From Tubulanus polymorphus (lineage: Eukaryota > Nemertea > Palaeonemertea > Tubulaniformes > Tubulanidae): 64,000 bases of DNA. The stretch lies in the NCBI RefSeq assembly GCF_964204645.1, contig NC_134034.1, positions 10,473,414-10,537,413 on the forward strand, written 5' to 3'. The first letter of the stretch is position 1. Every line of letters begins with the position of its first letter. Both the position numbers and the translations under genes were made by a program. The notes below the pieces were generated by a model that was given only the letters and a program-made list of their open reading frames with translations, did no database searches and had not been told where the DNA came from. Positions 33,021-43,509 of the stretch are shown piece after piece.

Positions 33021-34361
33021 ATGGACGACACGTCAAATCAGGTGAATTTCTCGTTTGATAGATGAGTTAACTTTATATCTAATTCATTATTTCATCCACA
33101 ATATGTATACATCAATCAACAGAGAAGTAAAGATAAAACTGTAGTAGGCTTAGCTAGCAGTAGTTAGTTACCTAATCGTTGGTGGTAAGCTGTTTATAAT
33201 CGGATGGGCTTATACCAATATGTGGTTTGTGAAATTATCCGATCGTGAAACTTAAGCACAGACCGGTTACTGACTAAGCTAGCAGAAGAAGTCGAAGAGA
33301 CTCAGTCAGCAGATCAGTGTCAAATCATTGACATGAACAGATGAAAAATGATAGCTTTTTGGGTCAAAGGTTTTTGATTCTCTGCACCTTCCTGATTGAT
33401 AAGTTTTAAAATAGGGAGCACCTGCTGTTTATAGGTGTCCCTGATATGGTCCTTACCTAACCATAAATAACAATTCTTCCTGACTTATTAGTGCAATAGT
33501 GAAAGTGAGTGCCTGTGTGGTACTGTAGCTAAGAACTGTAGTAGTTAGATCGAAAAATGCAATTTGTGGGGGAGGGGGGGCTATGAAAATGCTGTTATAG
33601 CTCGGGCTTGTGCGACTTTTTCTCGGGATTGACTATAATTTTGAAATATTTTTGCTTTAATTTTTACAGGTTTATTTGCTAAAAACGTTGGAAATGGAAT
33701 TGAAAAGTCTACGACCAAATGCAGTGAGTTTGGACCATTAAGGCCTGAATACCAGCATCCACCCCACTACATCCACCCGCTAATTTTCTGCAAGGTTTTA
33801 GTTTTTGAAGAAATTTGCAAATCTACAAGAAGTGCTTCGATCAGGAGATAGGCCTCTGGCCTAACAGTTCCTGAACTTGATATGATATGATATATAGGCT
33901 ACAGTAATTCCCCTAATCATATCCATAAAACAACCCTAATCCTCTGGACCCTCTCCCCCTCCTAACCTCTGATTACAACTCTTAATTACAATAATTTATC
34001 AGGCTTGATATCTTTATTTGAAAAATAACAACCGGACTGGTGGTTACATTCACTTCGTTTTTTTTTTTCAACTTTCTATATGTTCCCTTCAAAGTTTTAT
34101 TCTCTAAAATTGTGTTTCAGAAAGTCTACAAGCAACAGCAAAATAGTGACGTATTTTTCTTAGAAAAAAAATCGCAACTTCTAGCGGAAACTCGAGGTAA
34201 AATCCTTACGAAATTTTACAGAATTCGTATTATGGTTTTTTTTTGTCGACGCTATTTCTAATTGGTTTTATTAATATATCTTTTCCACAGAATCTTTGAA
34301 ATCTCTGCAGAAGGGAAACAATTCAAATTCTGCTGCATTGAAAATGAGCGTTCTCGGTTGA
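33021..34361 (+). CDS. ASDURF: ASDURF-like prefoldin-type small protein
   Basis: A 73-residue protein from four in-phase exons: 33021-33041, 33670-33723, 34121-34196 and 34291-34361. It matches ASDURF, the peptide encoded upstream of ASNSD1 in mammals and a prefoldin-like subunit of the PAQosome (R2TP/URI prefoldin) chaperone complex. The diagnostic stretch is KVYKQQQNSDVFFLEKKSQL (residues 26-45), followed by LLAETRESLKSLQKG, a helix with coiled-coil character. Exon 2 supplies the preceding helix (LLKTLEMELKSL). Human ASDURF is 96 residues; this N-terminus is shorter. The start ATGGACGAC at 33021 lies 338 bp after the WDR75 stop, on the same strand. No ASNSD1 (ATGTGTGG-type glutamine amidotransferase start) follows in the window, so here it looks like an independent gene. 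Splice sites are canonical. Confidence 0.88.
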
Positions 34362-35594
34362 TACCTCACACACACACACCAGAGCTGGGAACAATTTGGA
34401 CTCTTCCAATTTAGCGTCATGTTTGCGAGGAACAAAAATATGACTATTGTGAAGAAACTGATTTCATTTCCAATGAGGCGGAATTAATCGGAATTCGTGA
34501 TGACTTAACGTTTTAATAATTCAATCATTTTAAAGATTAAACAGTTTAAATTCATGTGCTAAAAAAATGATTGAGAATTGTAATTACTGGTTACTATTGT
34601 AGTGTGAAATTGAATTCGAAATTGTTTTGTAGATTTTATTTTTGTTGAAATAATCAAGTTTTTCTTGTGATATTGATTCTTGTTTTTTGTTGTGGCAATA
34701 TTTAATGCCATATGCTTGCATGGAGCCATTTTGAAAAATAAATCATCTCAGATACAAGTCAAAAGTTCTATTCCGCATTTGAGTGCAGTAGTAAGTACAT
34801 GTATATTTATTGTTGCTTTTTGGACATCAAAGTGCCCTGTGAAAGTTCTTCAAATTTGGCCTGGGTCAGCAACTGTGGTTAATCTCTGAAAAGTACTGTT
34901 AATAATGTGACCAATGAAAAACTTGGCGTCCATAATGGATTTGGCATTAAGTTTGATTTGAGGCAATTTGTTGTCTGAAAAATGAAGGTGTGATCAATTG
35001 TCAATTGAATGAGCAGAATATGAAAATCGGATGGTTTAATTCAGACTGCACAGTTTCATTTCACCGAGAACATTAGTGATGTACCACGGATCGTAGAGCG
35101 ACGAGATCGCTGTGCCTGGAGACAACCACACTGCCACCAGGATGCGGTGAAAGTTTTACTACTGGTCGTAAATTCGATACCAATTAATTGAGGTACGTGG
35201 ACGCAAAATATATCCCAAAAAAATCGATGCCAGCAAAAATATACTTTTTAGACAAGAAGGATATTGGATCCTTGGGGTAACAAGTTTTATTTATACTCCA
35301 AGGAGTTGGTCTTTACCCCCAAAAGCCTCAGCTACGATCCCGTGTGTAAAACTCTCATTCACCTGCACTGTATTGAGCCATATGGTTGGTGTAGCCGGCC
35401 CTATACACACACAGCGCAGGCAGTGCTTCCCTTCCTCCGACCGTGTATTGAACTCGTCTCCGCTGAATGTGCGCGTTATATTATAATAGCGTAGAGCTCC
35501 CCGAGTTCGCGTAGAGCTAGCTTAGAGCTTACACTATCGTCATTTAGCGAAACCATGGAGGTTTATTACCACTATACCGTTCTTCTTCACCACG
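34362..35594. other. ASDURF 3' flank and Bcl-2 upstream region
   Basis: A candidate polyadenylation signal AATAAA lies at 34737-34742. A palindrome-like AGAGCT repeat (GCGTAGAGCTCCCCGAG, GCGTAGAGCTAGCTTAGAGC) at 35490-35530 precedes the Bcl-2 exon and may be promoter sequence. No ASNSD1-like frame is present. Confidence 0.45.
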
Positions 35595-35642
35595 ATGTAT
35601 AGCGTTAACGATATTCATACCAATAATAATAACTATATCGAA

Positions 35643-36059
35643 ATGGCGAATTTGAGTTCGAAACAGATCGTCGCGGATTATGTGAATTACCGTTTAAAAA
35701 AGGAGGGCTTCGACTGGGCGAACTGCCCGCCCCTCCCCCCTGCTACCAGGGTCAATATTACCATGCGTCAGATAGGTGACGAATTCGAGCAAAGGTACCG
35801 GGAGGTTTTTCACCAGATGTGCGGCCAGTTGCACATCACTCCGGAGACCGCTTATCCGACTTTCAACGCCATAGCGCACGAGTTGTTTAACGACGATACG
35901 CGCTGGGGTCGAATCGTGGCCCTTGTAACGTTCGGGGGCGCGGTCGCCACCCAGTCGGTCGAGCGCGAGATGCCCGACCTGGTGGATAAAATCATTGACT
36001 GGATCGCTACGTATATCGACGTGCATTTACATTCGTGGATTATCGAACACGGAGGCTGG
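35643..36059 (+). CDS. Bcl-2 family apoptosis regulator, first coding exon
   Basis: The 139 residues carry BH4 (IVADYVNYRLKKEGFDW, 9-25), BH3 (MRQIGDEFEQRYREVF, 41-56), BH1 (ELFNDDTRWGRIVALVTFGG, 80-99) and the start of BH2 (WIIEHGGW, 132-139). A BH4 plus NWGR-like TRWGR points to a multi-domain, probably pro-survival member acting at mitochondrial membranes. The BH4-BH3 loop is only about 15 residues, as in Bcl-w rather than Bcl-2 or Bcl-xL. The exon ends TGG followed by GTAAGT, in phase 0, exactly where vertebrate BCL2 and BCL2L1 are interrupted. The rest of BH2 and the membrane tail were not found in the window. An ATG at 35595 would add 16 residues; 35643 has the better context (CGAAATGGC). 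Pro-survival function is inference. Confidence 0.92.
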
Positions 36060-36398
36060 GTAAGTCTTGTTTCGATTCAATTGATTTTTAACAGGGATTA
36101 GATTAAACAACGAATCTGGTTTCGGTTCGGGGGGGGCGCTTTCTTGAAAATAGAAATTAGAAGAAAGACTGTAGCCCACCTATGACATTAGTTTTGGTTT
36201 TTAGCGTATAAGTACATCGAATGAATGCCTTTTGTGGATAGGTTATTTTTAAATCGAAAGATTGACGCCGATGAATAGAACTCGGGAGGTCAGTTGCTTT
36301 TTTTCGGCTAGAAATCTGGACGTTTCTTCGTTCCTTTCACAAACCTCGACTTTTTTATGAATGGAAATGAAAATGGCAGCCTTCCAAGACGAATACGC

Positions 36399-36560
36399 GT
36401 CGCCGATTGGTCGGCGTCGCGATCACGTGCGTAAACAAAAGCACGTGGCTATTCCATTCACGATGTTTTGGTCGGGCCGAAACGGGCCGATATCGCCGTC
36501 AAAATCCGACTCCATCCGCGTCCGAAGCGATATTCGCTCGTTTATATTTCGATACGGGTC
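36399..36560. promoter_or_regulatory. CpG-rich block with two CACGTG E-boxes
   Basis: Within the Bcl-2 intron, a CCAAT box on the minus strand (36406-36410) and two CACGTG sites (36424-36429 and 36442-36447) lie in CpG-rich sequence. Such spacing is typical of promoters or enhancers read by bHLH factors. No transcript start can be shown. Confidence 0.35.
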
Positions 36561-37680
36561 GAATCGACAGTAAAGGGATTATTTGGGCTTCGTTTGGCGT
36601 TGTTTTATACGTTAATGTATTCGTTGACAATCCCGTTTTTCTCGCATCGAATTATGTTGATGAAGGCTGCTACTGCTGCTGCTTCATCTTGTCGGCGCGG
36701 TGTAACGGAGAACATGATTCATAAAAGCAGCTCGGCTTTCTCTCTCGTTCGATTGACAAGGGTGAATTTTATAGCCATCGCTGCTATACTGATTGAACCG
36801 ATTTTAGAATATTACCAGCAGCAGCAGCACTCAGTGACTTGTGTGTGCTGTGCAGCAGTGCAGCTAGCATTCCGTGCTACATCGAGAATCTGTGCAAGCA
36901 ATAATTGATCGTAGATGGAATTTACCAGTTGTAGTGTAGAGTGTAGTACGCAGGCTACCTGCAGCATTCATGCTGCATTGGACTGCATTGATAAAATAAT
37001 AGAAATTCATGTACCTAAGCACTAAGAAGCTAGAATTCGGAGTTTCTTGGGGCTATTTGCCTCAATCAACTCCCTTATTTCGGGCCCAAATAATCTTTGC
37101 AGTCGGCGTGCCCTGATCTCTGTCAAAATGTTTGGTCCCCTCAGTTTTCAAGGGCCCAAACTATTCTTCCGCAATCTTTCAAACATAAATTCCATTCTCT
37201 TGCCAAGTGTCTTAGAAAATAGACGCGGGCTATTCAATGATAGCTTTTATGTCAAGTTAGTCTCGCAATAGCTAGGATTGCGACATCGCATTAAATATTT
37301 CGAATTTTTTTTTTTATTATCTTTTCTGAAAAATTCGACTAAAGTAAACACGAAAAAATACGTTTGAATTTAATTGCGAAAAAAATCCGGGCCTCCGTTT
37401 AGGATTGGAATACGGTGATATGAAAAAGACATTCCGATAACAAAAAACCACTCCTCAAAATATCCTGTTCATTTGTTCATTGGTATTTTTTTCTAGTAAT
37501 AGTCATGTAAGGCTTAAGGAAATTTCTGTTGTGCTGGCCCACCGCCTACCTACCCTGTTGCCTTCTTACTTTAAAAAGGAAAAATAATAGCTAACCCGAA
37601 CAGACCGTGCAGTTAAAGAAATGAACTGATTACAAATTATATTGCGGTTAACGAAATGACCCTCGGGCAAGGCATCGGAT

Positions 37681-38216
37681 CAGGGTGGCCACTGGAAATC
37701 AGGGAAAAGTCCGGGTATTTTCTTTTCTTAAATGAAAATCAGGGAACAGTCGGGTAATTTCATAAGAAAAAAAGCTAAAAACCAGGGCTGGGTTTCATAG
37801 ATGTGGAAGAAAAATAGTCCCAGGAAACATTTTGAAATTTGTCAGTTACAACCATGGTTTCTCATTGTTACTATGGTGGTTGTCACCCAAATTGACGTTT
37901 TACCCCTAGGGATAACTTTGTTACTCAGTCTATGAAACCGGGCCCGGGGATTGGTCTTTTGGCCATTTCTCCCTTTGCAATAACCTGGGTGGCCACTTAC
38001 CTGAAAATCGGGGAGTAGTCGGGGAATTTTGTAAAGAAAGGTAAAAATCAGGGAAGTTTGTAGAGATTGCTAGATCACGTGTAAAATCAAACAGTTTCCT
38101 TCTATGTCTTACGTAGTTGACTGTGTTAATTGATTGGATTCTAAGCAGATCAAGTCAGGAAAAACAACGAGCACGTCAGGGAAAAAAGCAAGTCAAATGA
38201 AAGGCGCCCTGCTTTG
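37681..38216. mobile_element. CAGGGTGGCCAC element with nested MITE
   Basis: Starts CAGGGTGGCCACTGGAAATC and carries the family core at 38060-38200 (TAGATCACGTGTAAAATC, GACTGTGTTAATTGATTGG). A second MITE (37783-37948, GGGCTGGGTTTCATAGATG to CTATGAAACCGGGCCC) sits inside it. Confidence 0.65.
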
Positions 38217-39835
38217 TCATTATTTTTTTTTAGATAGTTTTTATTCGCTGAATGATTTCGTCATGTAAAGGAATTCGCTAGAGACCGGTCGCGGTCTTCG
38301 CGTCGAAACCGTGGGAAAATATCTCGATCGCTAATAGTACGATTACGTGTCGAAATATCTCGTTTAAAGTTTAATTAGACTCCCGAATAGTAAGGCATTC
38401 ATTAGCAGACGACAACGACTCTCGCGAAGAAAATTCCGTTCAATCGACCTTGACACTAAACTCATTATCTATTCATGAAAAGAGAAATACGATCTTGTTT
38501 TTGAAAAACCGCCCAGTGGGCCGAGTGCTGCGAAGGAATTCTTTTGAACTTGCGACAGTCCAAAACCGGGTTACGCCATTCTCTATAGCGTTCCACCTGT
38601 TCCACCGTGGCTTGAGCAATCAAGGAGTGGAAACATGTAGGATTATATATTTGAAGGGATTGATCGTGAATAATTGGAATGCGGGCACTTTATTTGAAAA
38701 GGGTAGACTAAAAAATGCAAGGGTTGCGAGCGGTGGGGGTTCGGGCGGTCCTCCGCTGAAAATTAAGGACAAAAATTCGGGCCCATTTCGATTTATTATC
38801 GATATTTTCGAAAGTTTTTCAGCGCAAAAAAAAGCTTTTCGAGACATTTCGGAGGACAGATTCGAATTTTCAGGGGTCCGCCCGATCCAGGCCTCTAATC
38901 CGTGTCTTAGTCGAAATGGCCGCTCTGACTACGGCAACTTGACAAAATTTTGCCCGTATTTTACCTTTTCATTTGGTCGGGTAGAAAAAATTTGTGGAAA
39001 AAATTTGCGCGGCGCTCTTTTACTCAGGCGCAGTGGTCTAACCTCCCGGTCTAGTATAGCTCGGTAGCTCAATATAGTGGAGGTGGTAAATTCCCACGTG
39101 GAACGGGAAGAGGAGGAGAGTGTGGGTGGAAGTTGTTATTGGGATATTTACCTATGTATGTTATACTGGGAAACCACGGCTAAACGCTTTCACACACAGT
39201 GTTACGCGAGATGACGACGATTAGAAATCCAGTGGAGAATAAACATAAGCTTTACACATAGACATACAGACCGTAGTAGAGTCCATCTGGCAGATCTATA
39301 CTAACTGTAATGAATTCAGCGAGTTGCTGATGGGCTTGTGTTCTGGCCTAACCCCATTGAAATTGAAATCGGACTCAGAAAGTCATTATCGGGTTCATTC
39401 GTTTACGGCTACAAAAATCGATACTTCGTTTCTGATTTCTGTTGAGCTGAAAATTGACCCGGCCGGCCGGCTTCCTATCTACTGAAAAGATTTTGATTTT
39501 TCGAACGTCCTTGGATCTTCTACGGACTCCGGACCAGAGTTCGACGAATCGTAGCGGAAGATTTTGGGGGTTCGGGACTCCTTCCTTCCCATCGAGGTGG
39601 CATTTTATGATTAGATTCTCTCGTGGTGGAATTTGCGTTTAAAGATCTGGAGAGCGCAGAGTGTGAACGTCGAGTCCTCGTTGAAACGTCGATAGCACTT
39701 AATTAGTTCTATAAACAAACGCTCTCTCCCCTCTATCCCTTCCTCTCTCCCCTCTCGTGCCCTCCTCCCTCCCCTCTCGTGCCCTCCTCCCTCTAATATA
39801 CAAGAAAAATCAAATGTGAAACTATTCAAATACAG

Positions 39836-39839
<4 letters not shown>

Positions 39840-39866
<27 letters not shown>
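39840..39866. repeat. TA dinucleotide microsatellite
   Basis: An alternating TA run of about 26 bases beside a CT-rich CCCTCTCGTGCCCTCCTCC duplication (39745-39795). Confidence 0.9.
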
Positions 39867-40056
39867 GCAAATCAGCAGAGCACACAGACAGCTGTGCTGT
39901 AATTCTTCTTTTCTTTTTTTTTAATTGAAAAAAAAACACGTGCCTATGACTGTTATAGTTTTATTAGTGAATCACACGCGTTCAATGCCACCTCGAGCCT
40001 GAATTTACAGCGCGAGGTCGCCGCTGCCTCCGCCGTTGACATCGGAGCCAAAGCTC

Positions 40057-40400
40057 GCGGGTTTCGGAAAGTTTCGGAAAATTAACATTTTTTTCCGAGG
40101 CTCCGGAAAAGGTCGAATATATATCGGAACTTCGTTTTTTTCTCGATGGCTACGGAATGGTCTCAAAATAAAATCATCGTCCTTCTATTTTAGATTTTAG
40201 GCTATATGCCTAAATGTCTTACTAATTGATAACAAACTTTGTCCATAGTATTGATAATTGGCTTTTATTTACTTTGAATTGGCCTCGGCGCATTGCCTGT
40301 TTTAGGTTGGGGCTACGTGTAGCATAAGGTTATGGAAAATTTATGATCTGAGTACGGAAACGTTATGGAAAATATAATTCGGAAACCCGTATGAACTCGG
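40057..40400. mobile_element. GGTTCTTACG-family MITE, diverged
   Basis: Shares GGCTATATGCCTAAATGTCT and TTGATAACAAACTTTG with 28170-28505 and ends GGAAACCCGTATGAAC. Confidence 0.65.
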
Positions 40401-40997
40401 TGGTGATCTAGTATAAGCCATGCTGATTTATTACCCTGAAGGGTGTTTAGTGGTGGGCTGAGGGGACAAGAAACTTCAAAGCCCTGCTAAAACGCCTAAT
40501 TCCCGTGACTTGCACTTAGTGAGTCGAGGGATGAATATGAAACTCTACACCCTTTCAGCGTCTGCTCGCAAAACCCACTTCGGCATTTTTGCACCTGACA
40601 TTTTGGCAAATAGAACGAAATTCTAAATGAAAATTCTGAAAATCGAAATTCTGGCTCGTCTCCAGTTTTTTCGAATTTTAGGCAGCTGGCCAATGGCACT
40701 TCATAGTTTTAGGTGCCATCTGTCACGCTCTCCGGGGCAGCCCCCATACACGGAGAAATAATAGATAGCTCTCTTGTATTTGTCCGCCTGGGAAAACGCT
40801 TCTTAAAGTACAACTAATTATTAATTTACCGCCGCCAGAAAGAAATTCTCATAATGATGACAGTTGGTGGGGGTTCCCAGGCAGACAGAAGGTCTATTGT
40901 TCGGCATTCATAGTCATCATTTCTACGATAGATTTGTCGAAGACTTTCAATCTTCACTTTCGTTCTGTCCTTTTAATTCGAAATAGCTATTCAAATC

Positions 40998-41128
40998 GCG
41001 AAGATCTCGGACTGCGGTTGCTCAAAAGTTGTTTGCAGATAATAATAACCAGTGGATAGCTGACATAGCAACAATTCAAGGTTCATTGTAACTATAGTAT
41101 TTATCCGCCAACTTTTGAGCAACTGGTC
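40998..41128. mobile_element. MITE with GGTTGCTCAAAAG ends
   Basis: GCGGTTGCTCAAAAGTTG at the left and CAACTTTTGAGCAACTGG at the right are inverse. The interior GTGGATAGCTGACAT matches the split copy at 3985-4460. Confidence 0.75.
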
Positions 41129-41899
41129 CCAGTTTGTTCAACGGCAAAAAATTCATTTATTACTTACCGAGATATTAATTTGACTATTTTACCCCCCCCC
41201 CCCCCTGTACGCAGAATCGGCCATTTTTTCATACATTAAGCATTACAGTACGCAATTGCACTAACCCTCCCCCTCCCTTAATGCGTACATAATTAATGAA
41301 TGATCCCGAATCACAATAAAAACAGTTAACTTGTAAACAGTGAGTTTTCAAAATATTTAAAAAAGAAAAGCAATTCAAAAACTGATCCATGTCTAAAATC
41401 TACGTTCCCGTTGCTAAGGCGTGTGCGGGCACACGTCATTGTTGACTCCGATCAATCGGTCGCTTTTACGACAACAGCATCCATTTTGAAATCGACGCAT
41501 CTCGCGGCCTCGGTTGCTGGTGTTAATAATTGAAAGCTAACACTCGAGAAATAATGAAACTTTGCGAACGCGGGCGCGCGCACAGATATCGGTGATATAT
41601 CTGATGCAGCGAAAATATCAAGTCCTTGTCAACGCTGAGGGTGTCATAGTGCAAAAAAAACGGGAAAAAATCCGCGCTTGGCTATCAGGCTGCGCTTAGA
41701 TGCGCGAAATGATGAAATTTGTAACGCGCGTCAATGAGTAAACGTTAATTGGAAATGTAAACAAATTGTCAACAGATGTTTTTTACTGATTGTAAATTCT
41801 ACGACTTACAGTATTGTTGTTGTCTGTCGCGTTTAAAATTGGGTTCTATCTAGCGTATGATTCATATTATCATGGAGTTATCCCGCTAGTGTGTTTCCT

Positions 41900-42360
41900 A
41901 CCATAGCATGATGGTTAGGATTTATTCGGAGCCATCCCTTTCATCCCAAGTGTGGGGGCGGCTCGAATTGATGGGATGGTTGTAGGTTTTACTCGGAGCT
42001 GTCCATTTCTCCGGTGTGGGTGGCTCAGTAATCTAGGGTAAGGTCTAGTTTTGGAGCCACCCCTTTTTCTAGTGGGCATTTCGGTGAGGTATTTAATGGA
42101 GCCATCCTTCTCGGATATGTTCAAGGATGGATATGTTTAACTCGGAGTCATCCCTTTTTCTATTAGCTGATTAGGTTTGAAAGCGATGGCAGGTTAATAT
42201 GTACCTAACCTAACCATGACCCCAATCCTTAGTAACACTAGCGCCACCTAGCGTAAATGTGGCCTAAACTCTAACATTTAGACCTAGGTTTTTTATAACG
42301 GAACCACCCTCCTCGAGCGGGTACATAGCTCAGTAAGCTCAGTAATTTGGAGCCATTCTC
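41900..42360. repeat. Degenerate tandem repeat of a GGAGCCATCC unit
   Basis: Six or so diverged copies of GGAGCCATCCCTTTTTCTAG-like sequence, with variable spacing near 65 bp, border the CpG-rich block that follows. Confidence 0.6.
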
Positions 42361-42879
42361 CAGTGGTTGGCTCCGGGCCGACTTCATCTGTGGCCACAGT
42401 ATCAGTCCAGACGATCAGACGACTCTGACTCCTAAAGCGACGGAGCGTCCGCACGTTAATCACCCACGGGTCCGAACTGTATTTCGTTTTATATTCTGCG
42501 TCGTCGTTTTCTACCGACGCCACGCGCCGGATCAGACGTTAAATCGTTCAAAAACGTATTGGTTTTTTTTTCTCCGTTGTTGCTCAATTTGTGACGAATC
42601 GGTGAAATTTTCGACGACGACGTCGAGGGCGACTGTCTCGTTTCTATGGTAACGTTTCACTCGACGGGTTTCTGTGTTTTGTTTTTTTCCGACGCGAACT
42701 CGGCGGCGGCGGTGTCGGTGGTTCCTGATCGCTGTGTGTGCGTCACCGGTGTTTTTGTTACACGCTGATGGTGTCATCGGTACCGATGGCGCGTGCGTCT
42801 GCGTGACGCGTCTGCTCGGTGCCCACTGACTGCGATGTCTGTTCGAGAGCGCTTTTGACCACTCTGCAAAAACTCAGCA

Positions 42880-42987
42880 ATGGCGGCGGTCCGGGACTCT
42901 GCCGGAAAACTGCCCCAAGATACTCCCCTGCTTAACACCGGCACCAGCAACATCGCCGCGGTTCAATCTCTTCAAAATTTCAATTAA
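42880..42987 (+). CDS. Candidate first coding exon, unrecognised
   Basis: A CpG-rich 400-bp block (42480-42880) leads to CAGCAATGGCGGCGGTC, a good start context, and a 35-residue frame MAAVRDSAGKLPQDTPLLNT onward to a stop at 42985. No GT donor of good quality is seen before the stop. It could be a 5' exon of an unknown plus-strand gene or a short upstream frame. I do not recognise it, and a chance frame of this length is quite possible. Confidence 0.25.
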   Translation: MAAVRDSAGKLPQDTPLLNTGTSNIAAVQSLQNFN

Positions 42988-43270
42988 ATTCGAACGAACT
43001 TAAATTTCAGCGAAATCAATACCATACACCGAGTGAGAAAGCAAATCTTATACCTATTCGACGACTTGTTCGATCAAATTTGGATTTGGAAGCGTAAAAA
43101 TCAAGTTTGAATTTCATCGAAAATGAACTCATCTTCACCGCGAATAATGCAGCAGCGACTTGTTGCGCCACCTTGTGTGTGTTGCTAGTACTACATTATA
43201 GCCTAGCTGTTACTGTTGAACTCCGGATGAACATCTAACTTATCTCTTAATTGATCTCGATATTACATTC

Positions 43271-43506
43271 CTCAGGATCCTGTTCCAAATTATTCAGAAT
43301 TAGCTCATCGAAAATGAACAGATTTCAATTCAGAGTTGCTTTAACTCTGTGGAACTGGATCCCGTTCATGGACCGGTTGCATAGTCATCGCTTAGACTCA
43401 AGACCAGTCTAAGGCCATCTTAGTTCTATAGCCAATCCAACAACTTAAGACCAGTTTTCAGATTTAAGACCACTTTGGGACTTAAGTCACAACTGTGCAA
43501 CTGGCC
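43271..43506. mobile_element. Two adjacent MITEs
   Basis: 43271-43370 is a CAGTTCCACAG-end MITE (ends CTGTGGAACTGGATCCCG). 43374-43506 is a CTTAGAC-family MITE from GGTTGCATAGTCATCGC to CAACTGTGCAACTGGCCCC. They abut within a few bases. Confidence 0.7.
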
Positions 43507-43509
43507 CCA

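Larger units (their letters stand above)
36600..42300. other. Repeat-rich non-coding stretch, probable Bcl-2 intron
   Basis: Contains a CAGGGTGGCCAC element interrupted by a GGGTTTCATAG MITE (37783-37948), a TA microsatellite (39840-39866), a GGTTCTTACG MITE (40057-40400), a MITE at 40998-41128 and degenerate repeats from 41900. A 205-codon frame at 38450-39067 has no family features and overlaps repeat-like sequence. Confidence 0.5.

Noticed and set aside
38450-39067. A 205-codon plus-strand frame
   Set aside because: No domain or family features, no splice context and repeat-like sequence; a long chance frame is the simplest reading.
40005-40088. Minus-strand frame KPASFGSDVNGGGSGDLAL followed by AATAAA at 39960-39965
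   Set aside because: Looks like a gene end, but only 27 residues, begins inside a MITE, has no clear acceptor and no partner exon.
42293-42523. Minus-strand frame VASVENDDAEYKTKYSSDPW
   Set aside because: Begins at GTG rather than ATG, runs into the GGAGCCATCC repeats and has no splice or family support.
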